From: Pisolithus tinctorius
Lineage: Eukaryota; Basidiomycota; Agaricomycetes; Boletales; Pisolithaceae
DNA length: 64,000 nucleotides
Direction: 5' to 3'
NCBI GenBank assembly: GCA_024663395.1
Contig: JANFAH010000041.1
Coordinates: forward strand, 186,001-250,000
The notes beneath the pieces are model-generated. The model did not search any database, had not been told where the DNA came from, and saw only the letters and a list, made by a program, of their open reading frames with translations. Position 1 is the first letter of the stretch. Each line of letters begins with the position of its first letter. Both the position numbers and the translations under genes were made by a program. Below are positions 1 to 9,477 of the stretch, one piece after another.

Positions 1-589
1 CTGATAGCCCCATCATCAAGGGAGCCAGATTTTCCCCGTCTCCTGTGAATTATAGGCTATCGGAACAGAATACTTAAACTTTGGAGAACTTCCAAAGGCT
101 TCTTATTGGTAAGACAATAAAGCAACCAGTCGGAGATCTAACGACGTGCTTCTGCCAAAGGACGTATGATTTCAAAGGTGCGTCAGCGCCAACCACTCCA
201 ATGTCCCAGCGGCATAGACGTCGTGCTAAGTACACTTAGCTTCCTTTGGGCATAACGTTCAAGATGACTTCTTGTACTGTATGGTACGCATCATCCCATG
301 CAGGATCGATGATCACAGGTGTTTGTGCGATGGAACACTCTTGCACCCATTTTCGACGTGTTCAATGTTATATGGTCATTCCCGTCTGTTCTGGAACAGC
401 AAGTGCCTATTCTTTACTAAAAGGCAGGACGCCTCCTGTGGTCGCTGCTTGATGCGGATCCAGTTGTATAGAGCTCGACCTCAGAACGCTCTCGATTCGG
501 ACCAGGGACAGGTAACAACCTACAGTAAATAATAGCAGCAAGGTAGTGAGCATTGGCACTAGTCGGGACGTGTCTGAGTCTGTCCATCC
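1..589. other. Spacer before the GTPase array, no gene seen
   Basis: No reading frame here resembles a known family. The last 45 bases or so, just before the first GTPase relic, match the leader of the intact copy at 6299: both carry a GGACGTGTCTG stretch shortly before the ATGGTAGCC start. The duplicated unit therefore begins slightly upstream of the coding part. Confidence 0.5.
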
Positions 590-1335
590 CTTGATGGTAG
601 CCTACAACATTTTATTTTCAGAAGAAACCAGAGCTGGGAAGAGCTCGCTTATCAACTTGCTCTTTGATCCGGAGGTATCCCAAACTTCCAGTGACGTCTT
701 AGGTCTCACCGCCGAAAGGAAACGATTTGTCATCCTTCACGATTGGAACGTCTATCGCTTATGGCATACGTCCGGTTTCAAGGAACAGCCCCGGGGCAAC
801 GTCCACCTACGCTAAGCCACGAGAGAATTAGGAACCCTCTTTAAGGAGTTGGAATTTGGAGACGAAGTCCATTTCATCGTCTTTACTTCCGATTTGCCAA
901 GTTTTTTTTTAACCACTGGCTTCCAAGGGGTACACGAGTCTGTCCTTTCTTCTATCCGTGGCACCCAAGTGCCTATTGTCGCAGCCTTAACTCACGCGGA
1001 CGAGATTCCGGAAGGTGGGTGAAATGGAACCGAAGTTCAACGCGAGCACAAAGGAACGAAATCGAGAAGTTATACTTGTGTCTGCGCTGGATGACAAGGA
1101 TAATCCTCCGGTGCAAGGAAGGCGGGCCAAGGCCAAGGATGACCGGTGGCAGTTGATCAAGATGCACATTAAACCATTGCTACTGCCCGACTCCCTTCCC
1201 AGGGTAAGGAGATATACGGTATGGTGCGACTACATGAGTATCACTCACGTCCTTAACTCAGGACATCAACACCATTCTTTTGGGCGGGCAGGAGTTGGGA
1301 AGAGTTCTGTCGTGAACTTGATTGCTGGTAAGTAG
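590..1335 (+). pseudogene. Relic of double-P-loop GTPase, copy 1
   Basis: This is a decayed copy of the GTPase genes at 3654 and 6299. It begins at the equivalent ATGGTAGCC (about 593). The first Walker A is degraded from GETGVGKSS to ETRAGKSS, and a stop follows near 815. Downstream, several frames still match the family: the stretch about 830-1000 corresponds to the helical and VTHADE region, and 1015-1200 to the end of domain 1. The second-domain P-loop (GRAGVGKSSVVNLIAG) is recognisable just before 1335, where similarity ends, so most of the second G domain is missing. The family assignment is clear by similarity to the neighbours. Whether any part is transcribed is unknown. Confidence 0.8.
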
Positions 1336-2130
1336 CTTTTACACCTATCAGACGCATCTTCTTAGGATGTCGACGGAAGACTCAGCACTAGCATGAGGAT
1401 TACAACTCATCGCACGCACTGTCTGGATGTCTGAGCTACAAGGTATCTCGACAGGTAAAAGGCAGAAAGTTTTGCGGGGAAGGACGAAGAATGGCTGGAA
1501 GCTCATCGAAGATCTCTAAGGTTACACGTGCGAAGCGTGAGGCTATTCCAAGCGCCCTTCTCAAGCGCGCCCGCAGAACATTGAAAGCATTTTTCATGCG
1601 GGTGGTTAATAAGCTTGGGACTCTCCGCAGCGTCAGATCCACTCGGACCAAGTGAAGATGTCCGCATCCGATAACTTCCCTGAGATAAGTAGAACATGAG
1701 GTGACCAAATTAAGAACATCCTCCTGCAGCGTGTCACTGGGCCCCAGTAACGGCCATAGCGGCCATGCGAAGGGGAAAAATATTCGCCCTGAGGGTTTTA
1801 TATCATGGATATTGTCATCTGAGTTGAGTACCCAAGTATCTCGTGTATCGTTGGCCACTCCGCGCCGTGTTCTCTGCCATACCAAACTTCGCGGCCTAGA
1901 CCCGACAGTTCCCAGGTTGACACACAGGTTCTCGCGGTGCAATTCGGCTTCCCCAGAGCATTGTGGAGCGATGGTTGTCCATTTATTCGCCTAGTAGCGA
2001 TAACGTACTTTCTATGATCAACATTCAAAGCTGGGTAACAGGGATGTCAGAGTGTAAGCCCTCGAAGCGGACTGAAGGTACTGACCAGTGTCATCCAGGG
2101 GGTGCCTTACCATGATTATTTTTCCAGATA
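1336..2130. other. Spacer between GTPase relics
   Basis: About 0.8 kb with no recognisable coding sequence. Open frames at 1436-1942 on the minus strand and 1701-1994 on the plus strand show no family features. An 18-base word, CCCAGTAACGGCCATAGC at 1743-1760, recurs exactly at 53201-53218. Confidence 0.45.
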
Positions 2131-2840
2131 GTAGCCCGCAATGACATATCCGCCGGAGAAAGTGTAGACCGGAAGAGTTCTCTTATCAACTTCCTCAGTA
2201 CCATACTATCAAAACGTCCTGCAACGTCTTATGAACCACCTACAGGGGGAAGCGATTGATCACTCCTCAGGGTCGGGACGTCTAATGCCTACAGAACAGA
2301 TCGAGAGGCATACTAAACCATTGGTACTGCCCAGCTCCACTCAGAAAGTAGGAAGACGTACAATTCAATTAGTCACCACCCACATCGCCAGACAGACAGA
2401 AACAGCAGTCCTTAAGATGGTCGTGAACCCGATCACCGATGAGAACGTTGCAGGCACTAGCAATACAGACGACGACACCTGCCACAAAATGCCAGTTAGA
2501 GCACATGACCTCCGCATCTGAGATACCGCTGGTCTTAAGGAGCCTGCAGTTGGAAGTCGCTGCCATACTGAAAGCATTGCAGCTAATCCGTCGAACGGCA
2601 GCAGCCGGCAGGCTTGATGTCCTCCTGGCAAGCTCAAAGGCTCGCAGAAACTGCCCGAAGCAATCATGAACCATGTTACAAGATGCCCGCGAGAGGAGGA
2701 CATCCAGCAACCAACCGATGTGAAGCGGAAGAACGATACGCAGGAATGGTGGATACGAAATGAAATGACTTGAGCATGAACGATGAACGTTGGCACGCCT
2801 ACATTACTACGGTGCTGCCAAGGCGGCTGGAAGGGACAAC
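2131..2840 (+). pseudogene. Relic of double-P-loop GTPase, copy 2
   Basis: This second decayed array member follows the usual TTTTCCAG acceptor-like leader, but its start codon has become ATA. The first P-loop is eroded to GESVDRKSSLINFL and most of domain 1 is deleted. From about 2300 it matches the end of domain 1 (ERHTKPLVLPSSTQKVGRRT). It continues through a corrupted second domain with the fragments RAHDLRI, a stop, DTAGLKEPAV and ELIRR-like sequence. The last similarity, GAATGGTGGATACGAAA followed by a GGCACGCC...CTGCC stretch, aligns with the WWMRNK...GHACVTGLP segment of the intact genes. It has multiple frameshifts and stops. Confidence 0.75.
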
Positions 2841-3653
2841 TGATGCACATAAAGCAAGTGCAAACAGTATAGGCGCCTTGGGTCCTCCTACTGTCCTGGA
2901 GTCGGTGCAGAACCTGGCGTCTACTGTAACGGTATGGGCAAGGGTTGTCCAGCCCCATCCCACTAATACCTGCGAACATCATGCGGGTGATGGGTCTGTC
3001 AGTCGGCAGTGAATTGGCAAATACCCCCCGATGGCAGTTGTGGACGTTGCTGGACACCTCTATTAGGGTCGAAAGGCCACCGCAAGTATGCTCAACCTCT
3101 GGACACGGCGCTCAGCGTCAGTACGTGGCAATACCTACGCACGGTGCGATACGACACGCCATCTCATGCGGGACAGACCGTCACAAGTAGTTGTACGATG
3201 GCGGGCTCTTTCACGTGTCTTCTGTGCAGCAAGTAGCTGCGTTTTGGTCGTGTATTCTATCGGAAACAGCAGTGCGCTTTCACTCTGGAGGTATTAGACA
3301 ACATCTCGATCGGCACGTTGTAATGCCTCAGCCGCCTGGATTCCTCGTGTTGTTTCGACCATCGCGAACGTGTACACATTGCTTGTCCCCATCCCTGTCA
3401 CCCAAAGCCCGGCACTTCTCAGTTGTCATACTGACTCTCTTGTGTCGCGACCCAGTTTGCTTAGTGCGTCGTGGAACGGTGGGTATCCGGTCGTTCGCTG
3501 GAGAGTAGGATACTGTCTGTGTTGCCACTTAGAGCTGATCGATAATTATATTTAGTTTAAACAGTGTGCTTTTTTCCAAGCTGTCAGAGCGGGCTGAGGG
3601 TACCTCTCATCCCGGCTCTTAGAGGCCCATCATTTAACTCGACGTTCTTCCAG
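2841..3653. repeat. Upstream spacer; 3210-3480 is one copy of a duplicated module
   Basis: No gene is recognised. The stretch about 3210-3480 is homologous to about 5925-6180, the spacer of the next array member. Both contain a GTGCA(G/A)CA(A)GTAGCT word, then a GGAT(T)CCTCGTGT word, then CACCCAAAGC-like and TTCTC-rich sequence at the same spacing. It is best read as the 5' flank that was duplicated together with the GTPase gene and may hold its promoter. Confidence 0.55.
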
Positions 3654-5091
3654 ATGGTAGCCCACAACATTGTATTTGCAGGAGAAGCCGGAGTTGGGAA
3701 GAGTTCCCTGATTAACCTACTCCTCGATTTGGATGTATCTGAAGCCTCCAACAACGTCTCAGGGGGTACCCGCGAAAGGAAACGATACATTGCGATTCAG
3801 GATCGAAATGTCTATCGTCTATGGGATACACCTGGTCTCAACGAAGGCACCCAGGGGAATGTCCCACAACGCCGGGCCGTAAAAATACTGGAATCTCTTA
3901 TCAAGGAGTTGAAGTCGGAAGATGGAGTCCATCTCGTCGTGTTCTGTTTCCGATTCACCAAAGTACCAACAGCCGGCCTCAGAAGGGTATACGAGTCTGT
4001 CCTCGCTTCCATTCATGGTATACAAGTACCTGTCATCGCGGCAGTGACACATGAAGACGAGATATTGCAGATATCAGAAGATTGGTGGAATGGAACTGAG
4101 GTCCACCGCAAGCGAAAGGGGATGACGTTTGCGGCTTACGCATGCGTGTCTACATTGCAGGATGTGGATCATCCCCCGATGCAAGGCAGGCGAAGCAAGG
4201 CTAAAGATGATATGTGGCAGTTGATCAAGACACATGCTAAACCATTATTACCGCCCAACACTCCTCCTAAGGTAGGAAGGAGGACGAGTCAGTTAGTCGT
4301 TACTCACTTCCCCATCTTAGGAGATCAACGTAATTCTTCTTGGGCAAACAGGGGTCGGGAAGAGCTCTATCGTGAACCTGATTGCTGGCCAGCACATTGC
4401 GCGTGTTAGTCCGGACACCGATGTCTGCACTATGAGCTCCACGGAATATCGGTTCGAGATGGGAGCGCACGATTTCCGCATCTGGGACACCGCGGGTCTT
4501 GAGGAGCCTGAGGTCGGGGTAAACGGATACCTCACTGCAATAGCAAAAGCGCTCCAGTTAATCCGTCGGTTGGCAGCTGCTGGCGGAGTCAGCCTTCTCT
4601 TGCTGTGCATGCAAGGTGAAAAGGTCACAGGAGCAGCCCGAAGCAATTACAGGCTGTTCTACGAGATGCTCTGTGGGAGATGTGTGCCAGTTGGTTTGGT
4701 CATAACTCACCTGGAACGGGAGGACAACATGGAAAAATGGTGGGAGAAAAACGAGAAAACTCTCGATAGATATGGAGTCAAGAGCGCTGGGCATGCTTGC
4801 ATCACTGGGCTGCCATCTTATCCGGAAAAATACGCACTGTCGAGAGCTGCAATATATGGCCTGCTGACGGACTGCGACCACTCTGGGAAATACACCATGC
4901 CTCCTCATATCTGGTTCAGGAGAGTGGCGAGGAACATGAAATCACTTGTGATGGGAGGAAGCCTACCAAAGGGAGAGAAGCTGACCCAGGCGTTGATAAC
5001 GCGGTGCGGTTTGAAGGAAGCAGACGCTGGAGAACTCAGAAGGCTCCTTGAAGAAGTTGATGATGGGTCGTCATCAGCCGTTACAGCATGA
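3654..5091 (+). CDS. Double-P-loop GTPase, copy 3 (intact)
   Basis: Model: join(3654..4271,4321..5091), 462 residues. The 49-nt phase-0 intron lies exactly between two G domains. Domain 1 has Walker A GEAGVGKSS near residue 8, switch/G3 WDTPGLNEG near 60 and a G4-like VTHEDE near 138. Domain 2, from about residue 207, has GQTGVGKSS and WDTAGLEEP, but its G4 position reads VITHLERE without the usual lysine/aspartate signature. The family resembles AIG1/GIMAP or MMR_HSR1-type fungal GTPases that are expanded in Agaricomycetes; the exact subfamily and role are unknown. The ATG directly follows a TTCTTCCAG, which looks like a 3' splice site. An upstream exon may therefore exist and the true N-terminus could be longer. 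It lies in a tandem array with the copy at 6299. Confidence 0.8.
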
Positions 5092-6298
5092 TACTACCTT
5101 CCATACCCACCATACGAATGTGGACCATTAATTTATGCGCGATCTCGTGGAGAAGTCAACCTTCCTTATAGTAGCCTTAGCAGAACGATCAAAACACCCT
5201 CGATATTATTCAGAAACACGCGATGCGGTCTTCGAACTTTGATTTGCAAGGCGGGGTTATGGAGCTCGTAGTGGTCGACCTTTACGGACATCCTGAGTCG
5301 TTGGTCGTTGATCAAGCATGAAGAGATGGATGTTCACGGTGGTCCATTCAAGATGCTTGATGACGAGAGTTCTTGCCAAGCCTCTAATACCTTGACATTT
5401 ATTTGCTTGAACTAATTCTTGTTGATACCCCGACTGACGTATTCTGACTGTATATGCAAAAAAAACGGTGCTCCGAACTAACGTGCTACCTTGCCACATA
5501 CCCGTCGTCGGCTGGCGCGCTCTTCCAGACTTCCAACAATATAACACTAGGTGTGCCCGTTCTCTGTTCGCTCTTACATGTGCAAGAGCATTTCACCGGT
5601 AACCGTGAATCTATGCTTGTGTCGACAATAACATCGTACATCTGCATGCGCTAGGTGCTCCGGCACAGAAATGGGCCGACCCAGCAATAGCTCTCGGCGT
5701 ATAACCAATACCGGGTGAGTGGGCTCGCAAACCCCAATGCTCAGGCTGATATGGCCTTGATGTTGAACCACCCTTAGCCTAGGACCGTGACCCTAGTCAC
5801 AGAACGACAGAAAAACTGCAAGTATTTTACCCTCTATACGTGCACTCAACCTAGTGACGATTCAGAGATAGACCGATACAGGTGAACCGGTTGTGCCGTA
5901 GAACGCTGTCTTTTATGTCTCTTCCGTGCAACAGTAGCTAAGGTCGGGTGTTGATCGCAAGTATCCCGCTAAAGGCATGTGCCTTCGAAAACACGCTCGT
6001 TATCTCCATCCACATGTTGCACTGATATCTGGGCGCTTGGATCCCTCGTGTCCCGCTGACCGTCATTCACGTGTCCAACGTTTCATGCCAATACCCGTAG
6101 CCCCAAGCTCAATGTTTCTCTATTCTGACACACTGATTCTCCTGGGTTGAACTTGCAATTGCAATTGGTTCGTGCATTCTGAACGTTTTGAAACGGTAGG
6201 TGATCCCATCCACCAGAAAGCAAGGGGCTTTCTGCAACTGCCGCTTGCAGCTGACATCTTCAACAGTTAGGACGTGTCTGGGCCTGTTGATCGCCTAG
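5092..6298. repeat. Spacer with two duplicated modules (about 5424-5676 and 5925-6180)
   Basis: The module at about 5424-5676 is homologous to about 8551-8819: both carry GATACCCC(G/A)ACTGACGT(A/G)TTCTGAC, later TACCCGTCGTCGGC(T/C)GG and CTCTTCCAGAC, then a diverged GGTAACC...TGTGCTTGT block. The module at 5925-6180 matches 3210-3480. The sequence just after the stop, with a GATCTCGTGGAGAAGTCAACC word near 5140, also recurs in diverged form near 8175. No gene is seen in the spacer. The pattern shows that duplication units include whole flanks. Confidence 0.65.
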
Positions 6299-7721
6299 AT
6301 GGTAGCCTACAACGTTGTGTTTGCGGGAGAAACTGGAGTCGGGAAGAGTTCCCTCATCAACCTTCTCTTCGATCTGGAAGTTTCCCCGACGTCCAACGAC
6401 ATTCTGGGAGTCACAGACGGAAGGAAACGATTTATCGCCATTCAGGATTCGGACGTCTATCGCCTATGGGATACTCCCGGTTTTAACGAAGGGACTCAGG
6501 GGAACGTCTTAACACATCAAGCCACGAAAGAACTAGAATCTCTCTTCAAGGAGTTAGAGTCGGCGGATGGAGTCCATCTCCTTGTATTCTGTTTCCGGTT
6601 CACCAAGTTTTTCACAACTGGCCTCCAAAGAGTATACGAGTCTGTCGTTGCTTCTATACATGGTAGTCGAGTGCCCATCGTTGCAGCAGTAACACATGCA
6701 GACGAGATGAGGCAGACTCCGGAAAATTGGTGGAATGGGACCGAGCTGCAGCGCAAACAAAAAGGGTTGTTATTTGTAGATTATGCCTGCGTGTCTACTT
6801 TGGAGGACGAGGACTATCCTCCGACGCTGGGAAGACGGGCAAAGGCGAAGAGTGACATGTGGCGGTTGATCAGAGGACATGCTGAACCCTTGCTACTGTC
6901 CAGCTCCCTTCCCAAGGTGGGGAGACATACGACTCTACTAGCCATCACTGACATTCTCGACTTAGGAGATCAACGTGATCCTTTTCGGACAAACAGGGGT
7001 CGGGAAGAGTTCGGTCGTGAACTTGATCGCTGGTCAGACAGTTGCCGAAGTTAGCCCGGACGCGGAAGGCTGCACCATGAGCTCTACAGAATACCGGTTC
7101 GTAGTGGGAGCACACGATTTCCGCATCTGGGACACGGTCGGTCTCGAAGAGCCTGCAGTCGGAATGAACGCATATTTCGAAGCCATATTAAAAGCATTGC
7201 AGCTGATCCGTCGAGTGGCAGCTGCTGGCGGGGTCAACCTTCTCCTGTTCTGTATGCCAGGTCGAAGGGTCACAAAGACTGCCCAAAGCAATTACAGGCT
7301 ATTTTACGAGATGCTTTGCGAGAGTAAAGTTCCCATTGGCCTCGTGGTAACCTATTTGGAGCGGGAGAAGGACATGGAAGACTGGTGGATGCGAAACAAG
7401 AGAGCTCTTCACGACCACGGCATCAAGAGTGTCGGACACGCTTGCGTAACTGGGCTGCCGTATCATCCGGTGAAATACGCACTGTCCAGAGCTGCGATAT
7501 ACGGCTTGCTGACGGACTGCGATCGCTTTGGGAAATACATCATGCCGACTGATGATTGGTTCGGGAAGGTGGCGAAGAATATGAAATCGCTTATCGTCGG
7601 AGCGGGTCTACCGAAGGGCGAGAGGCTGACCCAGGCATTGGTAACGCGCTGTGGCTTGAAGGAGGATGATGCTAGACGATTGAGAAGGTACCTCGAGGAG
7701 TCTGAAGGACACGTTCTTTGA
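6299..7721 (+). CDS. Double-P-loop GTPase, copy 4 (intact)
   Basis: Model: join(6299..6916,6966..7721), 457 residues, with the same 206-codon first exon and 49-nt phase-0 intron as the copy at 3654. Domain 1 carries GETGVGKSS, WDTPGFNEG and VTHADE. Domain 2 carries GQTGVGKSSVVNLIAG. Its G3 is WDTVGLEEP, where Val replaces the Pro or Ala usual in DxxG of this family, and the G4 position reads VVTYLERE. The second domain may therefore bind nucleotide weakly or differently. No transmembrane segment or signal peptide is evident, so a cytosolic protein is inferred. As in copy 3, an acceptor-like CGCCTAG precedes the ATG, so an upstream exon is possible. The biological role is unknown. Confidence 0.8.
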
Positions 7722-7740
7722 AACAGCTACGGTGGAACCC

Positions 7741-7850
7741 CTTTCTTATCGTAGCAGAATTACCGGAGGGTGAGAACCTAGCCCAGGCGGTAACGCGCTG
7801 CAGCTTGAAGAAAGCAGGCGCCAGACCACCCAGAAAGCAAGTTCCTTGAG
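7741..7850 (+). pseudogene. Detached 3' tail of the GTPase gene
   Basis: Immediately after the intact copy lies a 0.1-kb fragment whose translation (LPEGENLAQAVTRCSLKK, then a frame break) matches the C-terminal LPKGERLTQALVTRCGLK of the gene upstream. It looks like the scar of another deleted array member or of unequal crossing-over. Confidence 0.7.
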
Positions 7851-9477
7851 AAACGCGGATGGCTGCTCTCTACACACACGATACGATTGGCTAATGCGTA
7901 CCGCTTGGCCGCCTTCCTAGATTTTCATTCGCGAAGAGGATAAGCTCGCCAAGTTAAAACTTAAAGCACTCGAGGACCCCAGCAACGATAGCCGGACTTT
8001 ATGAATACTGTAATACAAGAATTCACTCACTGACAAAGTCCCGCTTGTCAGCCTAAGCAAATCAAAGAGCAGAACATTTGGCCTTTCTGCTGTAGGACCC
8101 ACCGACGAGGGATATCATGATGCATAAATAGTGACTGCAGGACACATCGTCCGGGAGTATAGTCTACTATGCTCGATCTCGGGGAAAAGGCAACTTTGGT
8201 GCTCCGGGCTGCAGCTCTTTGGCAGAACGAGATGACCTAGGTGAATCAGAGTATCTCCGATGAGTTGCTCGGAATTTCGCAATGCAGTAATCGAGTGATT
8301 TGCAAAGTACTTGATAATCGATGATGAGATGAGATGTTGACGGCAGTCCATCACATTCGCCGTCGCCGGCGATCAGTTGACATACCATCATTACCACCGG
8401 TAGGATAGCTTGACTTTCCCCGACTTTCCTCATGAGTTTCATAGTCATGTGGATCAAGGAATATCTGGTGGCTTTACATGGGGTAGCATGAGCTTGACAT
8501 CTACCATGTCTGCGGTCACCAACATGCAGACTCATCCATCCGTACGAATTTCTGTTCGATACCCCAACTGACGTGTTCTGACCGTATACCGCGAAAAACA
8601 GTACCCCGAACTAACCCGTTACCTTTCCAAGTACCCGTCGTCGGCCGGTGCACTCTTCCAGACGTTTAACGATATAACGTTAGGTGTGTCCCCCCCCCCC
8701 CCCCCCTCTCTCTCTCTTTGCGCCAGAGCAATTTGGTAACCACGAATTTGTGCTTGTATCGTCCATATCGTTGTCGTACACCTTCACGCGCTGCGTTCCC
8801 CAGCCCAGAAATGGACGAACGTCGAACTTGTAGACTTATCCAACTGTCAACGAGCTGCTATTAAAGGTCTCCGACCTTCGTCTGTGAGCTCCTTCCGCGT
8901 TCACGTTGCCGAGTACTATTAACAATGGTACACAGGACGACGGCGAACTCCCGTCTACGTGCGTAGTCCTCCCCTGCTCCCTCGCCGAGTCAATCAGCAC
9001 ATCTTAGTACGTTTCGCTCTATTCTGTTTTTGACTGCTGATGAGAACGCATCTAATCACTACCTATTATAGTTTCAGTGCTGCGTTCACTAGCTTGGGCG
9101 AGAGCGCGCCAAAACAAATATATCTCGCGATTTGCGCTGAAGATTCCTCTACTGTGTACTACAAAATCAGCAAAGGGATTGTTAAACCATCTATCTAAAC
9201 TCCTGCATCACGCGTAGGCGCATCGTCTCAGCGGCCGGGCCGTGTTACTAGTCGACTGAAAAGACATTACCACTTTCGGGCAGAGATATGAATAGTTACA
9301 TAACATTAGTGTACATGAATGCAAAAGCATTTGTACTACAATAAATGAATATGCTTGAAATATTGAGATACGCCAGGAGCATACAAACGAAAGCGAACAA
9401 GATCCCCAGAGTCATATCTTCCAAGGGGACATCAATCATGGGCCCGATCATCGTCAAATGTGCGAGGAGCACTCACC
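7851..9477. repeat. Spacer with a duplicated module (8551-8819) and a C17-(TC)n tract
   Basis: The region 8551-8819 is the partner of 5424-5676 (see that entry). Inside it, 8690-8706 is a run of 17 C followed by a short TC repeat to about 8717. The other copy has only GTGCCCGTTCTC here, so the tract expanded after duplication. The remaining sequence to 9477 has no supported gene. Confidence 0.6.

Noticed and set aside
1436..1942. 168-codon open frame on the minus strand between GTPase relics
   Set aside because: No domain, composition or splice support. It overlaps other open frames in a relic-rich spacer.
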